From Tagaea sp. (GTDB lineage Bacteria; Pseudomonadota; Alphaproteobacteria; CACIAM-22H2), in assembly GCA_023653245.1 (NCBI GenBank), contig JAMNXK010000009.1, forward strand, positions 1 through 26,047: a DNA stretch of 26,047 nt, in the 5' to 3' direction. A program made the position numbers and the translations under genes. The notes under the pieces were generated by a model that worked only from the letters and a program-made list of their open reading frames with translations, was not told the origin of the DNA and made no database searches. Of the stretch, positions 6,853 through 14,955 are shown piece by piece; positions within the stretch are counted from its first letter, which is position 1, and every line of letters begins with the position of its first letter.

Positions 6853-7866
6853 TCAGGCCGACAGGCCGCGGATGCGATCGATCATCGCGCGGGTGGCCGG
6901 GCTCTTGGCGCCGAACTCCGCGAACAGCGGCTCCGTCGCGCGGAACCAATTCGGCGCGTCGGTGAGCGTGCGCACCGTGATGCCGGAGGCCTTCAACTCC
7001 TCCAGCGTCGCCGCCGTGTTGGCGCGGTTGACCCGGCGCTGTTCGGCGAAGATCGTCTTGGCGCTGTCGCGCACCAAGGCCTGCAAGTCGGCCGGCAACG
7101 CGTCGAGCCAGCGCGCGTTGACCCGCGCCGCCTTGGGCAAGAACCAATGGTTGGTGAGCGTCAGGTTCTTGGCCTGCTCGCCCCATTTGAAGCCCTTGAT
7201 CGAGAACACGTCCGCTTCCAGCGCGTCGATCAGCCCCGACGACAGTGCGCTGTATTGCTCGGCATAGGCCAGCGGCGTCGGATTGGCGCCGAGCATGCGC
7301 CAGAAATCGACCCATACTTTGAGCTCGGGCACGCGGATCTTGAGGCCGCGCAACTCGGCGAGGCTCGTCACCGGCCGCTTGGACAGAATGTGCCGGAAGC
7401 CCACCTCGCCGTAATCGACGAATTCGACGCCCGTGCGCTGGCGCGCGATGCGCGAGACTTCCTTGCCGATGTCGCCTTGCAGCACGCGGTCGACATGCGC
7501 TTCGTCGCGGAAGATGAAGCCCGGCGCCCCACCGGTCGCCGCGATCTCGGGCGCGACCGCTTCTTCCGTGTCCGGCCCGCCGGTGGTGATCTGGATCGTG
7601 CCCAGGCGGTTCTGCTCGATCATCTGGCTGTAGCTGCCGAGCTGGCTCGCCGGGAAGTGCTGCGCCTCGATGCGCCCGCCGCTGCGCTCGGTCAGCGCTT
7701 TGCCCCAGCTTTCGAACGCCAGGGTCAGCGGCGATCCGATCGCCTCCGAATGCCCGATCCGGCAAATGAATTTCTGCTGCGCGCGCACCGAAGGTGCCGC
7801 CAACGCCGCCCCCGCCGCCACGCCGCCGGCCACGAAAGCCCGGCGCGAAAATTCCCGATTTCGCAT
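6853..7866 (-). CDS. TRAP transporter substrate-binding protein, DctP family
   Basis: A 337-residue periplasmic solute receptor for the TRAP transporter encoded just downstream. The N-terminus MRNREFSRRAFVAGGVAAGA has a twin-arginine-type signal (SRRAF then a hydrophobic stretch) ending near APSVRAQQ, so it is probably exported folded. Typical DctP segments follow: ESWGKALTERSGGRIEAQHF, FRDEAHVDRVL, and LRGLKIRVPELKVW, which holds the conserved Arg (in KIRVP) that usually binds the substrate carboxylate, then a helix-rich C-terminus. This supports an organic acid ligand, but its identity cannot be read. The ATG at 7866 is chosen over one at 7929 because GGGGGGAAA sits at good spacing and the Tat signal then begins correctly. 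It is the first gene of the minus-strand operon. Confidence 0.92.
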   Translation of the reverse strand: MRNREFSRRAFVAGGVAAGAALAAPSVRAQQKFICRIGHSEAIGSPLTLAFESWGKALTERSGGRIEAQHFPASQLGSYSQMIEQNRLGTIQITTGGPDTEEAVAPEIAATGGAPGFIFRDEAHVDRVLQGDIGKEVSRIARQRTGVEFVDYGEVGFRHILSKRPVTSLAELRGLKIRVPELKVWVDFWRMLGANPTPLAYAEQYSALSSGLIDALEADVFSIKGFKWGEQAKNLTLTNHWFLPKAARVNARWLDALPADLQALVRDSAKTIFAEQRRVNRANTAATLEELKASGITVRTLTDAPNWFRATEPLFAEFGAKSPATRAMIDRIRGLSA

Positions 7867-7913
7867 TCGATTTCCCCCCGATTGCGGCCGGATGTTTCCG
7901 GCTCGCGACACCA

Positions 7914-7942
7914 CAATGTCTTGGGCCAACGATTGTAGTCAA
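7914..7942 (-). promoter_or_regulatory. Candidate promoter of the TRAP operon with overlapping TTGTA-GTCAA operator-like site
   Basis: On the minus strand TTGACT (7942-7937) is a good -35 match; 18 bases on, CATTGT (7918-7913) is only a weak -10 (3 of 6). On the plus strand the same place reads TTGTAGTCAA (7933-7942), close to the TTGTATACAA palindrome bound by many GntR-family repressors. ACAAT (7913-7917) and ATTGT (7932-7936) also form an inverted pair. Positions fit control of dctP, but this is a pattern match only. Confidence 0.3.
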
Positions 7943-7952
7943 CGTGTTTCAC

Positions 7953-8389
7953 ATGGTTCGAATCGGCTTCGCGTCCGAACCCGGACCGCGCGGACGTTTG
8001 CGCGATCGGGACGAAGCCTACGCGCGCATCCGTCGGCAGATCGCCGACGGCGACATCGACCCGGCGGCGCCGATCGCCGAACGCTCGATGGCGGAGCCGC
8101 TCGGCCTCGGCCGCACGCCGGTGCGCGAGGCACGGGAAAGCCTCGCCGTCAGGGGCGACCTCGCGACCAGCGGACCCATGACGCCTATGGGATCCGCATT
8201 TCGGCCGTCCGCGAGGAGGTTCGCGCGGAGCCCGCGACCGCCGACGACGTTCGGCGAATGCGCCTGGATCGGCCGGCCGCCGTCCTGGTGATCGACGCCG
8301 TCGCGTTCGACCAGGGCGGCAAACCTTGCGTCGTCATCGAACGGCGCGCGACGACGGCGCGGCACCGTTACGTCAACGAGATCATGTGA
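7953..8389 (+). pseudogene. Broken GntR/UTRA-family transcriptional regulator
   Basis: The first part (ATG 7953, frame running to a stop at 8291) encodes a GntR winged helix: AYARIRRQIADGDIDPAAPI, then the recognition part LGLGRTPVREARESLAVRGD (to about 8165). From about 8178 a different frame, ending at the stop 8387-8389, encodes the end of a UTRA ligand domain: DAYGIRISAVREEVRAEPAT, then MRLDRPAAVLVIDAVAFDQGGKP and RHRYVNEIM. Intact relatives have about 240-250 residues; roughly 100 residues between the DNA-binding and ligand halves are missing and the frames do not match, so an internal deletion with frameshift is the simplest reading. It is divergent from dctP and was probably its regulator. 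A truncated protein with only the DNA-binding domain (up to 112 residues) could still be made. Confidence 0.75.
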
Positions 8390-8613
8390 AGGTCGCCGCC
8401 GGGTTCCCGGGGCGGACTTCTTTGGTGGTCGAAGCGGCGGGATGCGACATGCCCAAGCGATGCCCCCCAAAGCAGGCGCGCCCGGTCGCGCCATCGCGTC
8501 CCGAACATCCACATGTCGGGTATGGAGCGGCGCCGATATGACGCTCGCGACCGGGCTGGCGACACGGCGCCGTGTCGCGCATGTACTTCGTCATGAGCAT
8601 CGGCCGCACCGGG

Positions 8614-8634
8614 ATGAGCGATCTTCGCGCTCAT
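8614..8634 (+). terminator. Terminator-like hairpin
   Basis: ATGAGCG (8614-8620) pairs perfectly with CGCTCAT (8628-8634) around a 7-base loop and is followed by TTAGG. The stem is short and the T run poor, so it is at best a weak terminator upstream of the molybdenum hydroxylase promoter. Confidence 0.3.
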
Positions 8635-8640
8635 TTAGGC

Positions 8641-8671
8641 TTGCGCGAGGGACGCCGACGAGACCTATACT
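8641..8671 (+). promoter_or_regulatory. Candidate promoter for the molybdenum hydroxylase gene
   Basis: TATACT (8666-8671) is a good -10 match and TTGCGC (8641-8646) a partial -35, with a long 19-base spacer. It would start transcription near 8678, about 58 bases before the start codon. The local base composition is less GC-rich than the genes around it. Confidence 0.35.
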
Positions 8672-8735
8672 TTGGCACGCGGAGTGCACCCGAAATGTAT
8701 GCCGGCGGAGATCCCCGGCGATCGAGGAGTGCCGT

Positions 8736-11042
8736 TTGGACACGGGGGCCGTGAGAATCGCAGCGGCAGCTGGCATCGGCGAATCGCAACGCCGGTTGGA
8801 AGACTCGCGCCTGCTGCGCGGACTTGGCGCTTTTCTGGACGATCTGCCCGCCCCGGACGCCTTGCGCGCGGTCGTGCTGCGCTCGCCGCACGCGCATGCG
8901 CGGATCGTCCGTCTCGACGCGACCGCCGCGCGCGCGCGGCCGGGCGTGGCCGCGATCCTGACGGGTGCCGATCTCGACGCGGAGGGGATCAAGCCGATCC
9001 CGGCCCTGCCTTTGACGATGATCGACGGCACGGTCGTGCCCTTCGCCGCGCCCGCCTACGAGTTGCTCGCCCGCGACACGGTCCGCCATGTCGGCGATCC
9101 GGTGGCGCTGATCGTGGCCGAGAGCGAGGCGCAAGCCCTGGAAGCCGCCGAAGCGATCGACGTCGAGTACGCCGAGTTACCCGCCATCCTGAAGCCGGAC
9201 GATGCGCGCGACGGTTTCGACATCGCCTTGGGCGACGAAGAAGCGGTCGCGGCGGCTTTCGCCTCCGCGCGCAAGGTGGTCGAGATCGAGGTCGTCAACC
9301 AGCGCCTCTCGGCCGTCCCGCTCGAAACGCGCAACGCCGAGGCCGAGCCCGACGGCGCACGCACGATCCTGCGCACGGGCACGCAAGCGCCCCATCTTGT
9401 CCGGCGCGTGCTCGCCGGCGCGGTGTTCGGCTGGTCCGAAGATGCGCTGCGCGTGATCGCGCCCGATACCGGCGGCGGTTTCGGCGCCAAGGCGCCGGTC
9501 TATCGCGAGCAGGCGCTGGCGATCTGGGCGGCGCGCCGCACGGGTCGCAAAGTCCGTTGGGTCGCGAGCCGGAGCGAGAGCTTCCTCAGCGACACGGCCG
9601 GCCGCGCGATGCGCACGAAGATCGCTTTGGCCTTCGCGGCGGACGGGACGATCCTGGCCTTGCGCGCGTGCGTCGAGGCCGATCTGGGCGCCTACCTCTC
9701 CTATTTCGGCGCGGTGCCCGCCAATGTCGGTCTGGTCGGATTGGTCGGCGTCTACGCCATTCCGGTCGCGCATATCGTCTCGCGCGGGCGCTTCACCAAC
9801 ACCGCGCCCATCGACGCCTATCGCGGCGCGGGGCGGCCGGAATCGATCTACGCGCTCGAACGCGCGCTCGACAAGGCCGCGCGCGCTTTGGGCCTCGCGC
9901 CCGACGAGATCCGCCGACGCAATCTGGTGCCGAAGAGCGCCCTGCCCTATCGCACGGCGCTGCGTACGCTTTACGACAGCGGCGACTTCAGGGGCACGCT
10001 CGACCGCTTGGTCGCACTCGCCGATCGCGCGGGCTTCGCCGCGCGGCGCGCGCGCAGCGAGGCGGCCGGGCGACTGCGCGGCTTCGGCCTCGCGTGCTAT
10101 ATCGAGCGCGCGGCCGGCGGCGCCGAGGAAGCCGCCACCGTGATCCTCGATTCCGACGGCGGCGCGGACGTTCTGCTCGGCACGATGACCGGCGGCCAAG
10201 GCCACGTCACCGCCTATACCCAGATCGTCGCCGACCGGCTCGGCCTCGATCCCGCGCGCATCCGAATCCATCAAGGCGACACCGATAAGGTCAAACGCGG
10301 CGTGGGCACGTTCGGCTCGCGCTCGCTGCCCGTCGGCGGTTCGGCGCTGCATCGCGCCATCGAACGACTGGTCGAAAACCTGACGCCCGCGGCCGCGGAG
10401 CTGCTGGAAGCGGCGGTCGCGGATATCGAGTTCCGCGACCGCGGCTTCGTCGTCGTCGGCACCGACCGGCGCGTGGATGTCGCCACGCTCGCGCGCTCGG
10501 TGTCGGCGCGGCGTCTGCCTGGTGGGCTCGGCGTGGATCTGTCGGCGCAAGGCACGTTCCAGCCGGTCGAGCCGACTTTCCCGAACGGGTGCCACGCTTG
10601 CGAGGTCGAAATCGATCCGGAGACCGGCCGCACCACCCTCGAAGCCTATACGTGCGTCGACGATTTCGGGAACGAGATCAATCCGCTGCTCGTCGACGGC
10701 CAGCTCCATGGCGGGATCGCCCAGGGCGTGGGCCAAGCGTTGCTCGAACGCGTCGTCCACGACGAGAACGGTCAAGTTCTGACCGGCTCGTTCATGGACT
10801 ACGCGATGCCGCGCGCGGGCGATCTGCCGATGTTCCTTCTCGCGCGCAATCCCGATCCGTGCCGGAACAATCCGCTCGGCCTCAAGGGCTGCGCCGAAGC
10901 CGGAACGGTTTGCGCGCCGCCGGTGGTGATCGCCGCCGTGCTCGACGCGCTGGCCAAACTCGGCGTTGACGACATCGACATGCCCGCGACTCCCTTCAAG
11001 GTTTGGGCGGCCATCCAACAAGCAAGGCACACGCATGGCTAG
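8736..11042 (+). CDS. Xanthine dehydrogenase/CO dehydrogenase family molybdopterin-binding large subunit
   Basis: A 768-residue molybdenum hydroxylase large subunit (CoxL/XdhB-like), which hydroxylates heterocycles, aldehydes or similar substrates. Seen: the N-terminal ald/xdh domain (LEDSRLLRGLGAFLDDL, then SPHAHARI; to about 135), cofactor motifs PDTGGGFGAK, APIDAYRGAGRPE, GTMTGGQGHVTAYTQI, CVDDFGNEINPLLVDGQLHG, and the active-site Glu in AEAGTVCAPP near the C-terminus. The AYRGAGRPE loop is of general xanthine-dehydrogenase type rather than the CoxL VAYRCSFR loop, so CO oxidation is unlikely. The start is taken as TTG 8736 because GAGGAG lies 6 bases upstream; GTG 8751 is the alternative. 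The partner [2Fe-2S] and FAD subunits are not in the window. It overlaps the ABC ATPase gene by 8 bases. Confidence 0.92.
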   Translation: MDTGAVRIAAAAGIGESQRRLEDSRLLRGLGAFLDDLPAPDALRAVVLRSPHAHARIVRLDATAARARPGVAAILTGADLDAEGIKPIPALPLTMIDGTVVPFAAPAYELLARDTVRHVGDPVALIVAESEAQALEAAEAIDVEYAELPAILKPDDARDGFDIALGDEEAVAAAFASARKVVEIEVVNQRLSAVPLETRNAEAEPDGARTILRTGTQAPHLVRRVLAGAVFGWSEDALRVIAPDTGGGFGAKAPVYREQALAIWAARRTGRKVRWVASRSESFLSDTAGRAMRTKIALAFAADGTILALRACVEADLGAYLSYFGAVPANVGLVGLVGVYAIPVAHIVSRGRFTNTAPIDAYRGAGRPESIYALERALDKAARALGLAPDEIRRRNLVPKSALPYRTALRTLYDSGDFRGTLDRLVALADRAGFAARRARSEAAGRLRGFGLACYIERAAGGAEEAATVILDSDGGADVLLGTMTGGQGHVTAYTQIVADRLGLDPARIRIHQGDTDKVKRGVGTFGSRSLPVGGSALHRAIERLVENLTPAAAELLEAAVADIEFRDRGFVVVGTDRRVDVATLARSVSARRLPGGLGVDLSAQGTFQPVEPTFPNGCHACEVEIDPETGRTTLEAYTCVDDFGNEINPLLVDGQLHGGIAQGVGQALLERVVHDENGQVLTGSFMDYAMPRAGDLPMFLLARNPDPCRNNPLGLKGCAEAGTVCAPPVVIAAVLDALAKLGVDDIDMPATPFKVWAAIQQARHTHG

Positions 11043-12102
11043 CGTTACCCTCAACGGCGTCTCCAAGAGCTACGGATCGGTGACCGCGCTGCGCCCGCTC
11101 GATCTGGAGATTCCGCAAGGCGAGTTCCTCACCCTGCTCGGGCCCTCGGGTTGCGGCAAGACGACGACCTTGCGCTTGATCGCGGGCTTCATCGAACCCA
11201 GCGCCGGCCGCATCCGCTTCGGCGGCGACGACGTGACCGATCTGCCGCCGCAGAAGCGCGAGATCGGCATGGTGTTCCAGGACTACGCGCTGTTCCCGCA
11301 CATGACCATCGCCGACAATATCGGCTTCGCGCTCGCCGAACGCGGCGCGCCCGCCGCCGCCATCCGCAAGCGCGTGGGGGAGCTGCTCGACCTCATCCGT
11401 CTGCCGGACGTGGCTTCGCGCTATCCCGCGCAATTGAGCGGCGGCCAGCAGCAGCGCGTGGCGGTGGCCCGCGCCGTGGCGCATTCGCCGCGCGTGCTGC
11501 TGATGGACGAGCCTTTGGGCGCGCTCGACCTCAAGCTCCGCGAAGCGATGCAGAACGAGATCAGCGCCATCCAGCACGCGCTGAAGATCACCACGGTCTA
11601 CGTCACCCACGACCAGACCGAAGCGATGAGCATGTCGGACCGCATCGCGGTGATGAACGACGGGCGTATCGAACAGATCGGTACGGCCGACGAGATCTAC
11701 GACCGGCCGACGACGCGTTTCGTCGCGGACTTCGTCGGCCAGATCAATCTACTCGACGGCGAGTTCGCGGGGCGCAACGGCGGTTACGCCAGCGTGTCGA
11801 TCGCCGGAAGCGTGGTGCGCGTCCCGGACGTGGCCGGCGCCGCCGGCGCGGTGTCGGTCGGCGTGCGACCGGAGCGGATGGAATTGATGCCCGAAGGGTC
11901 CGCGCCGGCGGCGGGTGCGAACGCGCTGCCGGGCACGGTCGTCCATCGACAATTCGCGGGCAGCCGGATCAAGATGGAAGTCGAGCTGGGCGACGCCAAG
12001 CGCGTGACGGTCGAGATGCACCCGGGCCAGACGCCGATCGAAGTCGGCGCGCGCGTCGCGGCGGTCTGGCGGCCGGAGCATTCCGTTCTGTTCGTCCGAT
12101 GA
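11035..12102 (+). CDS. PotA-like ABC transporter ATP-binding protein
   Basis: A 355-residue ATPase of the spermidine/putrescine (PotA, MOI/CUT1-like) importer group. Seen: Walker A GPSGCGKT (36-43), Q-loop Gln82, signature LSGGQ (134-138), Walker B VLLMDEP (154-160), switch His192 and a C-terminal TOBE-type regulatory domain (about 280-355, VGVRPERMEL). It energises import of a small, often cationic or carboxylated, solute. No permease or binding protein lies beside it; the matching PotB, PotC and PotD-like genes are found about 7-8 kb further on (19352-22142), and these are the likely partners. The ATG at 11035 overlaps the hydroxylase stop by 8 bases. Confidence 0.93.
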   Translation: MASVTLNGVSKSYGSVTALRPLDLEIPQGEFLTLLGPSGCGKTTTLRLIAGFIEPSAGRIRFGGDDVTDLPPQKREIGMVFQDYALFPHMTIADNIGFALAERGAPAAAIRKRVGELLDLIRLPDVASRYPAQLSGGQQQRVAVARAVAHSPRVLLMDEPLGALDLKLREAMQNEISAIQHALKITTVYVTHDQTEAMSMSDRIAVMNDGRIEQIGTADEIYDRPTTRFVADFVGQINLLDGEFAGRNGGYASVSIAGSVVRVPDVAGAAGAVSVGVRPERMELMPEGSAPAAGANALPGTVVHRQFAGSRIKMEVELGDAKRVTVEMHPGQTPIEVGARVAAVWRPEHSVLFVR

Positions 12103-12113
12103 AGGGGGAGACG

Positions 12114-13115
12114 ATGGGGATCGCGACGATCGAAAAGTCCGCTCGCACGCAAGGCGTGCCGGTGATCGACATCGAGCCGTTCCGCGACGGCACGGATAAA
12201 CACGGCGTGGCCCGCGCGGTCGCCAAGGCCTGCGAAGAGGTCGGGTTCTTCTGCGTGTCGGGCCACGGCATCGACGCGGATCTCACCGACCGCGCCTTCG
12301 CGGTTTCGCGCGATTTCTTCGACCAGCCGACGGATGTGAAAGCGCGCTACGCGCCCAAAGGCGAAGTGGCGCCACGCGGCTACGCGGCGATGGAATCCAA
12401 AGGTCTCGGCGCCACGCTCGGCCTCGACGTTCCCAAGGATCTGCGCGAGCAGTTCATGCTCGGCACCCTCGCCCCCATCGTGCCCGCGCTCAAGGACGTG
12501 CAAGCGGCGGCCGGTTGCTACGCGCCGAATATCTGGCCCGACACGCCTTCCGACTACAAACCGGTGTTCACGCGCCTCTACCGCGAATTCGAGACGCTCG
12601 CCGACACGCTGATGCGCATCTTCGCGCTGGGTCTCGCGCTGCCCGAAACCTATTTCCGCGACAAGATCGACCATCATTTCAGCGTGCTCGGCTCGAACCA
12701 CTATCCGCCGCTCGACCATCCCCCTTTGCCGGGACAGTTGCGCACCGGCGAGCACACGGATTTCGGGAGCCTGACCATCCTGCTGCCCACGGCCGGGCCC
12801 GGCGGATTGCAAGTGCGCCTGGCCGACGGCACGTGGAGCGACATCCAGCCGATCCCCGGCGCGCTGATCATCAATCTCGGCGACATGATGGCGCGCTGGA
12901 CCAACGACCGCTGGCGCTCGACCTTGCACCGCGTCGCCAATCCGCCCGACGCGGTCGCCGCGATGAGCCGGCGCCAATCGATCGCGTTCTTCTGCCATCC
13001 CAATTACGACGCCGAGATCAAGTGCATCGAAGGCTGCGCGGGGCCGGACAGGCCGGAGCGCTATCCGCCGATCCTGGCGGGCGAACACATGCGCATGAAG
13101 ATGGTGAAGCGTTGA
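12114..13115 (+). CDS. 2-oxoglutarate/Fe(II)-dependent oxygenase, isopenicillin N synthase-like
   Basis: A 333-residue member of the plant-type/isopenicillin-N-synthase-like oxygenase family: N-terminal DIOX_N part (VPVIDIEPFRD to about 130, with EEVGFFCVSGHGI) and a double-stranded beta-helix core with the iron triad His214-x-Asp216 (GEHTDFGSLTILL) and His272 (STLHRVANPP), plus the 2-oxoglutarate anchor Arg287-x-Ser289. All cofactor residues are intact, so it should hydroxylate or demethylate a small molecule, releasing succinate and CO2. ATG 12114 is chosen because AAGGGGGAG precedes it at ideal spacing; an earlier ATG at 12099 overlaps the ATPase stop but lacks this. The stop overlaps the next gene's TTG start. 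Family members include pyrimidine- and ethylene-forming enzymes; the substrate here is unknown. Confidence 0.92.
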   Translation: MGIATIEKSARTQGVPVIDIEPFRDGTDKHGVARAVAKACEEVGFFCVSGHGIDADLTDRAFAVSRDFFDQPTDVKARYAPKGEVAPRGYAAMESKGLGATLGLDVPKDLREQFMLGTLAPIVPALKDVQAAAGCYAPNIWPDTPSDYKPVFTRLYREFETLADTLMRIFALGLALPETYFRDKIDHHFSVLGSNHYPPLDHPPLPGQLRTGEHTDFGSLTILLPTAGPGGLQVRLADGTWSDIQPIPGALIINLGDMMARWTNDRWRSTLHRVANPPDAVAAMSRRQSIAFFCHPNYDAEIKCIEGCAGPDRPERYPPILAGEHMRMKMVKR

Positions 13116-14482
13116 CGCCGCTTGGTCCGATCCTGGCGCGCTGGGCGGCGGAACTGACCTATGCGGATCTGCCCGACGCGGTCGTGGCCGATTGCAAGGA
13201 TCGGCTGCTCGACACGCTGGGCGTGGCCTTGGCGGCGGTCGATCTGCCCATCGGCGTCGCCGTGCGCAAGGCCGCGCGCGCGCTCGGATCGGGCGATCAA
13301 GCCACCGCTCTGGGCGAAGGCCGGAATTTCGACGCCGCCACCGCCGCTTTGGTCAACGGCACCTTGGCGCATGCGATGGACTTCGACGACACGCACAACG
13401 CCTCGGTCATGCACCCGAGCGCGCCGAGCGTGGCGGCCGCCCTTGCCGCCTGCGAAGCCGCGAAGGCCGACGGGCGCACGCTGATCCTCGCGATCGCCAT
13501 CGGCAACGAGTTGGGCTGCCGCTTGGGTCTCGCGACGCCGGGCGCGTTCCACGCGGTCGGCCTGCATCCGACCAGCGTGCTTGGGACACCGGCGGCGGCG
13601 GCTACTGCCGGTCGCGTCTTCGGCCTATCGGCCGAGCGGATCGCGTCGGCCTTCGGGATCGCGGCGAGCCAAGGCTCGGGCGTACTCGAAGCCTATGCCG
13701 ACGGCACGTGGTCGAAGACCTTGCACCCCGGCTGGGCGGCGCATGCCGGGATCGTCGCCGCCCGTCTGGCGCAAGCCGGGTTCACCGGACCCGAGACCGC
13801 GTTCGACGGACGCTACGGTCTTTTTCGCGCGCTGCTGCCGGCGGGGACCGAGCCGGACTTCGCCGCCGCGAGCGACGGGTTGGGTCGGAACTGGATCGCG
13901 CCGGAAACGTCGTACAAGCTTTACGCTTGCGCGCACTCGATCCACGCCTTCGTCGAAGCGGCGGCCGGCTTGCGTGCGGCGCATGGGTTGACGCCGGATC
14001 GGATCGCGTCGGTCGAGCTCGCCGTGCCGCAAGGTTTCGTCGGCCAGATCGCCGAGCCGCGCGCGGCGAAACTCGCCCCCCGGACGTCAACTCATGCGCG
14101 CGCGAGTCTGTTCTACGCCGTGGCCGCGACGCTGGCCGACGGCGCGTTGACGGCGGCGCATTACGAAGGCACGGCCTATACGCGCGCCGACATTCTTTCC
14201 CTCGCCCAACGCATCACCCATCGCGCCGTGCCGGATTCCGAACCGATCAAGTTCTCGGGCGGCGTTCGCATCCTCGCGACGGACGGCGGCAAATTCGAAG
14301 CCTATGTCGACGAAGCCGACGGCACCGGCGCGCGCGCCTTGTCGCCCGAACGCGTCGCGGCCAAGTTCCGCGCCACCGCCGGATCGGGCTTGCCCTCCGC
14401 CAAGGTCGAGCGCTTGATCGAGCTCGTGGCGGGCTTGGACGCCTTGCCCGATGTCCGCACGCTGATGGAGGCCACGACATGA
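13112..14482 (+). CDS. MmgE/PrpD family protein
   Basis: A 456-residue MmgE/PrpD protein (the fold of 2-methylcitrate dehydratase, cis-aconitate decarboxylase and iminodisuccinate epimerase). Seen: GTLAHAMDFDDTHNASVMHPSAP-type active-site stretch (about residues 85-108), GCRLGLATPGAFHAVGLHPT (about 135-155), WSKTLHPGWAAHAG (about 205) and the YKLYACAHSIHA segment. Length is normal. The only in-frame start at the junction is TTG 13112, which forms a TTGA overlap with the oxygenase stop (13113-13115) and follows GGTGAAG, so translation is probably coupled. The enzyme would dehydrate, decarboxylate or epimerise a polycarboxylic or amino-polycarboxylic acid. Full propionate (prp) genes are absent, so a role other than the methylcitrate cycle is likely. 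Confidence 0.88.
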   Translation: MTPLGPILARWAAELTYADLPDAVVADCKDRLLDTLGVALAAVDLPIGVAVRKAARALGSGDQATALGEGRNFDAATAALVNGTLAHAMDFDDTHNASVMHPSAPSVAAALAACEAAKADGRTLILAIAIGNELGCRLGLATPGAFHAVGLHPTSVLGTPAAAATAGRVFGLSAERIASAFGIAASQGSGVLEAYADGTWSKTLHPGWAAHAGIVAARLAQAGFTGPETAFDGRYGLFRALLPAGTEPDFAAASDGLGRNWIAPETSYKLYACAHSIHAFVEAAAGLRAAHGLTPDRIASVELAVPQGFVGQIAEPRAAKLAPRTSTHARASLFYAVAATLADGALTAAHYEGTAYTRADILSLAQRITHRAVPDSEPIKFSGGVRILATDGGKFEAYVDEADGTGARALSPERVAAKFRATAGSGLPSAKVERLIELVAGLDALPDVRTLMEATT

Positions 14483-14955
14483 GCGCGCTGCGCGCCGAAC
14501 CCTTGACCGAAACGGAATTCGCGCCCTTCGGTTTCGTGCGCGCGCTCCCGCGCGACGGCGCGCGCGTCGGTCCCTTCGCGCCCTTCGCCGACGACCGGCC
14601 GGGCGCGCGCGTCACCACGACCTTGATCGATCTCCCGCCGCAAACCGCGCCGCGCAAGATCGCGATGGTCGAGCGCCATCTTCACAGCGCCCAGTTCTTC
14701 CTGCCGCTGACGCCGGGAAACATGACCCTCGTCGTCATGCCGACCGCGACGGATGGCGGACCCGATATCGCGAACGCGCGCGCGTTCGTCGCCGCGGCCG
14801 GGCAAGCCTTCGGCTATCGCCCCGGCACGTGGCATGCGGGCGTCGCCGCGGCCGGCGGCGGCGCCGCGGTCGCGTCGCTGCTGAGCCGCGCGGGCACGCA
14901 AGACGACGTCGAGGAGCGCGCGCTCGCGGTTCCGCTGTCGGTGACGTGGCCATGA
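14479..14955 (+). CDS. Ureidoglycolate lyase (AllA) family protein
   Basis: A 158-residue cupin-fold protein of the AllA family, close to the usual 160 residues. AllA releases urea from ureidoglycolate to give glyoxylate at the end of allantoin breakdown. Seen: the N-terminal LTETEFAPFGFVRA, the core MVERHLHSAQFFLPLT with conserved Arg and His residues, and YRPGTWHAGV (about 114-123) near the C-terminus. It lies between PrpD-like and PuuE-like genes with 4-base ATGA overlaps on both sides, which supports a ureide role. Some homologues act on related ureido acids, so the exact substrate is inferred. Confidence 0.82.
   Translation: MSALRAEPLTETEFAPFGFVRALPRDGARVGPFAPFADDRPGARVTTTLIDLPPQTAPRKIAMVERHLHSAQFFLPLTPGNMTLVVMPTATDGGPDIANARAFVAAAGQAFGYRPGTWHAGVAAAGGGAAVASLLSRAGTQDDVEERALAVPLSVTWP

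Larger units (their letters stand above)
8390..8735. other. 346-base intergenic region with no recognised gene
   Basis: Short open frames exist on both strands (for example minus strand 8368-8634) but none has a recognisable domain, good ribosome site or typical codon bias. The region holds a hairpin at 8614-8634 and a promoter-like element at 8641-8671, described separately. It may include decayed sequence left by the event that broke the neighbouring regulator. Confidence 0.5.

Noticed and set aside
7954..7983. GGTTCG-N-CGAACC inverted repeat as regulator operator
   Set aside because: Six-base arms far apart, inside the coding start of the GntR remnant, and likely by chance in GC-rich DNA.
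8368..8634. Small minus-strand genes in the 8390-8735 gap
   Set aside because: No ribosome site or family resemblance, and composition like other shadow frames.
8736..11042. Aerobic CO dehydrogenase CoxL
   Set aside because: The CoxL active-site loop VAYRCSFR is absent (AYRGAGRPE instead) and CoxS/CoxM are missing.
9177..11066. 629-residue minus-strand open frame
   Set aside because: Antisense shadow of the molybdenum hydroxylase; no motif recognised.
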